Assembly (NCBI GenBank): GCA_027365475.1
Contig: DAHXNI010000039.1
Location: 1 to 64,000, forward strand
Reading direction: 5' to 3'
DNA: 64,000 nucleotides
Source of the DNA: Pseudomonadota bacterium
Lineage (GTDB): Bacteria; Pseudomonadota; Gammaproteobacteria; JAKAQQ01
In this document: positions 60,335-64,000 of the stretch, one piece after another
How the letters are laid out: every line of letters starts with the position of its first letter
Position numbering within the stretch: the first letter of the stretch is position 1
Position numbers and translations under genes: made by a program
Notes under the pieces: model-generated
What the model was told of the DNA's origin: nothing
The model's input: the letters and a program-made list of their open reading frames with translations, nothing else
The model's database searches: none

Positions 60335-61638
60335 TGCGCATCCTGACCCGCGGGAAGTATGCGTTTGCCATCGGGCTGTTCTGGCAGCTCGTTGACTCTG
60401 CACGCGTGGTGCGGGAAAGCGCCGAGAGTCTCAAGATGGACGCCTTCGCGCTCATCGCCCCGCCACGAGCCGCGCGCAGGGGAAAGAAAGATGGCGGGCC
60501 GGAAACTTTCAACGCGCGCCACCAGGCCGGCTTCGGGCTCTCGCGCGAACTGATCCGCGTTCGCCAGCCGTTGTCGCTGGCGGCCCTGCTCGTGTTGCGG
60601 GATCGCGGGCTCACGCAATTTGTGAGCTATCCGATCGCCGGAAACCTGTACTGGCACGTCGCGATCCGGGATGGCATCATCCTGCCCGAGGGCGACCATG
60701 TCTGCGACGCCGAAGGGTGCGAGGCGCTGGTCGCCCAGCAGCACGACACGTTCGGCACCGGGGTGCAGCACCGTTACGCCACGCCGACAGACCTCGAAGC
60801 GCTCCTGTCCGGGATCGATCTCGAACGTCGGGTCGGCGACCGGCGGGCCGCGCGCGTGACCACGCTCCGCCCCCGGGGCGCCCGTCTGCTCCGCTACGCG
60901 CTGGCCGGATTGGCGGCGACTCTGGTGATTGCGGGCGGGATCATCTCCCTGACTGCCTATGAGCATGCCAGCCAATCGGCGCGGGCCTCATTCCTGGCCA
61001 TGCGGCAACGGATGGAAGCCTTGGGCGCGCAGCGCCGGAAAGAACTGAAACTGGCTCAGGCGGCCGCGCGTGCGCGGCCCTGGCGATCGCTCCCCGCGCC
61101 GGCTGCGTTCGCCGGGATCTGTCTCCGGGAATTGCGGACCACGCCCTATGCCGTCCGGGGCTGGCGGCTCTCGCTTTTCGTCTGCTCCTCCCGGGGCGCT
61201 TCCGTCAGTGACGAGACGATCTACCATAATCATGGGTCCGTCCCTCACGCGGGCTTCCCGCCGGGCTACACTCTGACGTCGACGCGAACACTGGACGGAC
61301 CCGCCAAATCGGTTGCAATCACTCTCCGGCAGACGCCGGCACGCGTCCTGCTCGCGTCCGCTCTGGCTTGGCGGCTCTACGATGGCGCACGTCCGTTCGG
61401 ATGGATTTTCCGGTTCACCAGAGGCGCACCCGCGATGCAATACTACGCGGTCGGAAAACACAAATTCCCCTATCCCTGGAAGCGCTGGAAGTTTGAGATC
61501 AGCGGCACAGGCTTCCCGTTCACATTCGCCAAGACCCTCCAACAATTCCCCGGAGTCCGGATCCAGCGTCTGGGCGCTGAGTTCGATCGCCGGGGCTCCC
61601 CCAACTGGACTATCCAAGGTGAAGTCTATGTACACTAA
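60334..61638 (+). CDS. pilO: PilO-type pilin accessory protein
   Basis: Inner-membrane assembly protein of the thin pilus. The N-terminal cytoplasmic domain begins ILTRGKYAFAIGLFWQLVD, as in PilO of R64. One helix (YALAGLAATLVIAGGIISLT) near residue 200 and a periplasmic part with PFGWIFRFTRG follow. 434 aa. It overlaps pilP by 11 bp. Confidence 0.88.
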   Translation: MRILTRGKYAFAIGLFWQLVDSARVVRESAESLKMDAFALIAPPRAARRGKKDGGPETFNARHQAGFGLSRELIRVRQPLSLAALLVLRDRGLTQFVSYPIAGNLYWHVAIRDGIILPEGDHVCDAEGCEALVAQQHDTFGTGVQHRYATPTDLEALLSGIDLERRVGDRRAARVTTLRPRGARLLRYALAGLAATLVIAGGIISLTAYEHASQSARASFLAMRQRMEALGAQRRKELKLAQAAARARPWRSLPAPAAFAGICLRELRTTPYAVRGWRLSLFVCSSRGASVSDETIYHNHGSVPHAGFPPGYTLTSTRTLDGPAKSVAITLRQTPARVLLASALAWRLYDGARPFGWIFRFTRGAPAMQYYAVGKHKFPYPWKRWKFEISGTGFPFTFAKTLQQFPGVRIQRLGAEFDRRGSPNWTIQGEVYVH

Positions 61639-62404
61639 ATCCGGATTGTTTGCGGGAGCGCTCGCCATCGCGTTAATGCTCCCGATGACCGCTTGGGCAG
61701 CCGCCTCCACCGGCCAAACGGGGAGCGGCCAACCGCACAGCGGCCAGCCGCACAGCGCAGGACCAGACGCCAGGATCCCGTCTTTCCTGTCCCGCCGCCA
61801 CGACCGGCCGCACAGCGGCCAGCCGCACCAAGGATCCCAGGCTCCGCCACTGGCGCTGCCGACCCACGTCACCCCCGTCGCGGATGCCGCGGCCGGTTCC
61901 ACCTCCCGCCCGGGTGTGCCGAATGACGACCTGTCGCGAGGCAACAGGTCGCGGGGCGACACGCTGGGTCGAGGTACGATCCGCCAACTCACGCTCTATC
62001 GTGACCAGGAAGCCCTGCTCCAGGCCCGGATCAAGATCGCCGAACTGGAGAGCAAACTCGGATCGGCATCGGCTGGCAACTCGGGCGCGACCAAGCTGGG
62101 CCTTCCCAGGGTCAAAATGATTTATGGCCGACCGAACCGGCTTTCGGCATTCCTGGTCTATCGCAACCGGTCCACCGTCAACGTGCGTGTCGGCAGCCGA
62201 CTGCCGGACGGCGGCCGGGTGGTCCGGATCGCGCCGGACGGCGTGTCGATCCGGATCAACGGGACGGTTGTCCCGCTCCTCATCGAAGGGGGCGCGAGAC
62301 AAACGCTCACCTTCCCGGTGGTCGGTCAGGCACGGGCCTATTCGTTTACGCCGCCGGCCCTGCCACATCCCGGGAACAATGCTCCCGCACACCCGCACTC
62401 CTGA
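61628..62404 (+). CDS. pilP: PilP-type pilus assembly protein
   Basis: Start ATG 61628 behind AAGGTG. Signal peptide (LAIALMLPMTAWA), then a low-complexity part with a repeated SGQPHSGQPHS, a coiled coil (LYRDQEALLQARIKIAELES) and a PilP-like beta domain (VNVRVGSRLPDGGRVVRIAP). 258 aa. It lies between pilO and pilQ as in R64. The SGQPH repeat also shows up as a repeat in the DNA. Confidence 0.85.
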   Translation: MYTKSGLFAGALAIALMLPMTAWAAASTGQTGSGQPHSGQPHSAGPDARIPSFLSRRHDRPHSGQPHQGSQAPPLALPTHVTPVADAAAGSTSRPGVPNDDLSRGNRSRGDTLGRGTIRQLTLYRDQEALLQARIKIAELESKLGSASAGNSGATKLGLPRVKMIYGRPNRLSAFLVYRNRSTVNVRVGSRLPDGGRVVRIAPDGVSIRINGTVVPLLIEGGARQTLTFPVVGQARAYSFTPPALPHPGNNAPAHPHS

Positions 62405-62419
62405 GACCTGGAATCCCGA

Positions 62420-64000
62420 ATGGCCAACGAGCCGCCACGCGCCGATCCGCGACTTCCCGGGCAAGCTACCTGGATGACCCCCCCCCAGGAACTGTCCGGA
62501 CAGGTTGTAGTGCAACCCAGCCAGTCGCGCGTGTACGCCGCCCGCGATCTCGCCAAGCATCCGCTCTGGATCTCGTGGCTCGGCCAGCACCGGAAAGTGT
62601 CGGAACAGCATGAGGCCACCCCGTTCGAGGTCGTCTACTGCTCGCTGCCCGAACTCGCCGAGGTGCGCCGGGCGGCCGCCAACCGGGTCGACCCGCAGAC
62701 CCGGATGCAGGGCGTGGCCCGCGCGATCTGGACCGATGCGGCCCAGAACGGCGTCTCCGACGTTCATATCAAGCTGACCGGGCGCTATACCCAGATCCTC
62801 TGGCGAAGGTATGGGGAATACCGCGACCATCACACCCTGACCGATCACGAAGGGAAGCTCCTGCTCCGCACCATCTACGCCTCGATGGCCGATTCCGGCG
62901 CGTCGGAGACGACCCTGATCGAGGGTCGCGCCCAGGACGCGCGCATCTCGCGCCCCGAAATGATCGGGACCGACCTGATCCAGAGCATCCGGGTGGCCAC
63001 GACCCCGACGGTGGATGGCATGCTCATGGTGCTGCGTCTTTTGGGGGCGCGGCTCAAAGACGAGTCCGCCCCGGACCCGCTCGCCGCGCTCGGATACGAA
63101 CCGTTCCAGATCTCGATCATTCACCGGCTCCTCGAGATTCCGAAGGGGATCATTATCCTGTCCGGTGTGACCAACTCCGGGAAGTCCACCGCACTGTTCG
63201 AGATTCTCCGCTTGCGCGACCGCGTCCGCCCCTATCGGCATACGGTCACGATCGAAAACCCTCCGGAATATATCATCGAGGGGGCGACCCAGATCCCGAT
63301 TGTCAACAACACGGATGACGGGGAAGACGACGACCAGTTCAAAAGCGGGGTCAAGCGGACCATGCGGCTCGACCCGAACGCGATCATGATCGGCGAGATC
63401 CGGAGTTATGGAACCCTCAAGGCCGCCATCGATGCCGCCGATACCGGTCACCCGACCTTCTCTACGGTCCATGCCGACGGCATCTTCGGCACGCTGAGAC
63501 GCCTGCACCTGTTCGAAAACCCGGTCACCAGCATCCCCGTCGATTCCAATGTGCTGTTCAACGCCGATCTCCTCCTCGGGATCATCAGCCAGCGGCTGGT
63601 CGCGACCCTCTGCCCCCACTGCTCCCTCCCGTTCACCTCGCGGGTCGCCGACGCACTCGACCCAAGGCTCCTTTTGCGGGTCCGGCACCTGCTGAACATC
63701 TCCGGCGCCGACCCGGCAGAGATCCGGTTCCGCGGGCCCGGCTGCGCCCACCCGGGCTGCAAGTATGGGCTGGCCGGTCGCACCGTCGTGGCCGAGGTGG
63801 AACGCATGAGCCAGGAAGAAATGGATCTGTTCCGCGAACATGGCCAGGCGCGCGCCAGCGCATACTGGCTGGAACACGATGGGTTCAGCCGCATGGCCCA
63901 TGCGGCCGCCAAGGTGCTCCGCGGGCTGGTCGATATCCGCGACGCCGAAGGGGAAGTGGGCCCCCTGGAAGGGGCCCCGCTGGCCAATCTCCGCCTGGCC
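62420..64000 (+). CDS. pilQ: PilQ-type pilus assembly ATPase (truncated at window edge)
   Basis: GspE/PilB-like motor of the thin pilus. The start is ATG at 62420; all 527 codons to base 64000 are open, and the end lies beyond the window. Walker A LSGVTNSGKSTAL, Asp box TIENPPEYI, Walker B DPNAIMIGEIRS, His box DTGHPTFSTVHADG, and a zinc site of two Cys pairs, CPHC and GCAHPGC. Long antisense frames over this gene (up to 742 aa) show no motifs. The next genes expected to the right are pilR, pilS and pilT. Confidence 0.93.
   Translation, partial: MANEPPRADPRLPGQATWMTPPQELSGQVVVQPSQSRVYAARDLAKHPLWISWLGQHRKVSEQHEATPFEVVYCSLPELAEVRRAAANRVDPQTRMQGVARAIWTDAAQNGVSDVHIKLTGRYTQILWRRYGEYRDHHTLTDHEGKLLLRTIYASMADSGASETTLIEGRAQDARISRPEMIGTDLIQSIRVATTPTVDGMLMVLRLLGARLKDESAPDPLAALGYEPFQISIIHRLLEIPKGIIILSGVTNSGKSTALFEILRLRDRVRPYRHTVTIENPPEYIIEGATQIPIVNNTDDGEDDDQFKSGVKRTMRLDPNAIMIGEIRSYGTLKAAIDAADTGHPTFSTVHADGIFGTLRRLHLFENPVTSIPVDSNVLFNADLLLGIISQRLVATLCPHCSLPFTSRVADALDPRLLLRVRHLLNISGADPAEIRFRGPGCAHPGCKYGLAGRTVVAEVERMSQEEMDLFREHGQARASAYWLEHDGFSRMAHAAAKVLRGLVDIRDAEGEVGPLEGAPLANLRLA

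Noticed and set aside
61673-63901. 742-codon open frame on the minus strand at the right edge
   Set aside because: It is antisense to pilP and pilQ. The plus strand encodes a full set of secretion-ATPase motifs from 62420 to the window end, while the minus frame shows none and has no ribosome site.

Overview
The window looks like part of a large self-transmissible plasmid (or plasmid-like element) from a GC-rich, probably acidophilic proteobacterium. The replication initiator with iterons, two partition loci, a P-type conjugation apparatus and a thin-pilus locus point to a plasmid. A type IV-A CRISPR-Cas locus (csf1-csf5, with the DinG helicase as csf4) is typical of plasmids and was first described in Acidithiobacillus. 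The host assignment is an inference. No rRNA, tRNA or insertion sequence was seen.

Layout. Bases 1-6025 form one leftward operon of overlapping genes: an AcaB/DUF1845-like protein, a UvrD-type helicase, a PilT/VirB11-type ATPase, a coiled-coil membrane protein, an unknown protein and the start of an adenine methyltransferase. A rightward nitrilase/Lnt-like membrane protein (6322-7914) runs into a 15-repeat CRISPR array (7848-8729). The array is followed by cas2 and cas1 of type I-E kind and then csf3, csf2, csf1, csf5, all leftward; csf4/dinG diverges from csf5 at 13369. Bases 15972-23717 hold accessory genes: a DUF5131 protein, several unknowns, a B12-dependent ribonucleotide reductase, a PLD-family protein, and an RNA polymerase alpha-subunit derivative with two tandem alpha-CTDs. 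Bases 23978-31339 hold a small regulator, an EAL-like protein, a candidate small RNA, an operon with a second AcaB-like protein, small membrane proteins and a PlsC-like acyltransferase, then an FlhC/AcaC-like activator and a tyrosine recombinase.

Bases 31340-41274 are the maintenance core: a parC-like array of 10-bp repeats, parM, a parR-like gene, a membrane-anchored tandem AAA+ ATPase, parB and parA on the other strand, an iteron origin and a Rep_3 initiator. Bases 41451-64000 are the transfer region: a MobH-like protein that has lost its catalytic residues, the coupling protein, a DUF4400 membrane protein, VirB11, B2, B3, B4, B5, B6, B8, B9, B10 and B1 homologues, then an R64-like thin-pilus locus (TcpQ-domain protein, PilN, PilO, PilP, PilQ) that runs off the right edge.

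How it fits together. Rep and two partition systems keep the element. The T4SS and thin pilus move it, probably under an FlhC-like activator, since two transfer operons share a 33-bp upstream box. The type IV-A system probably acts against competing plasmids. At least ten promoters share an A-rich stretch running into TATTGA, nine of them with a 16-bp spacer before the -10. The plasmid also encodes an RNA polymerase alpha-like protein with duplicated DNA-binding domains, which could act on these promoters. This is the most interesting candidate for an undescribed system here, but the link is an inference.
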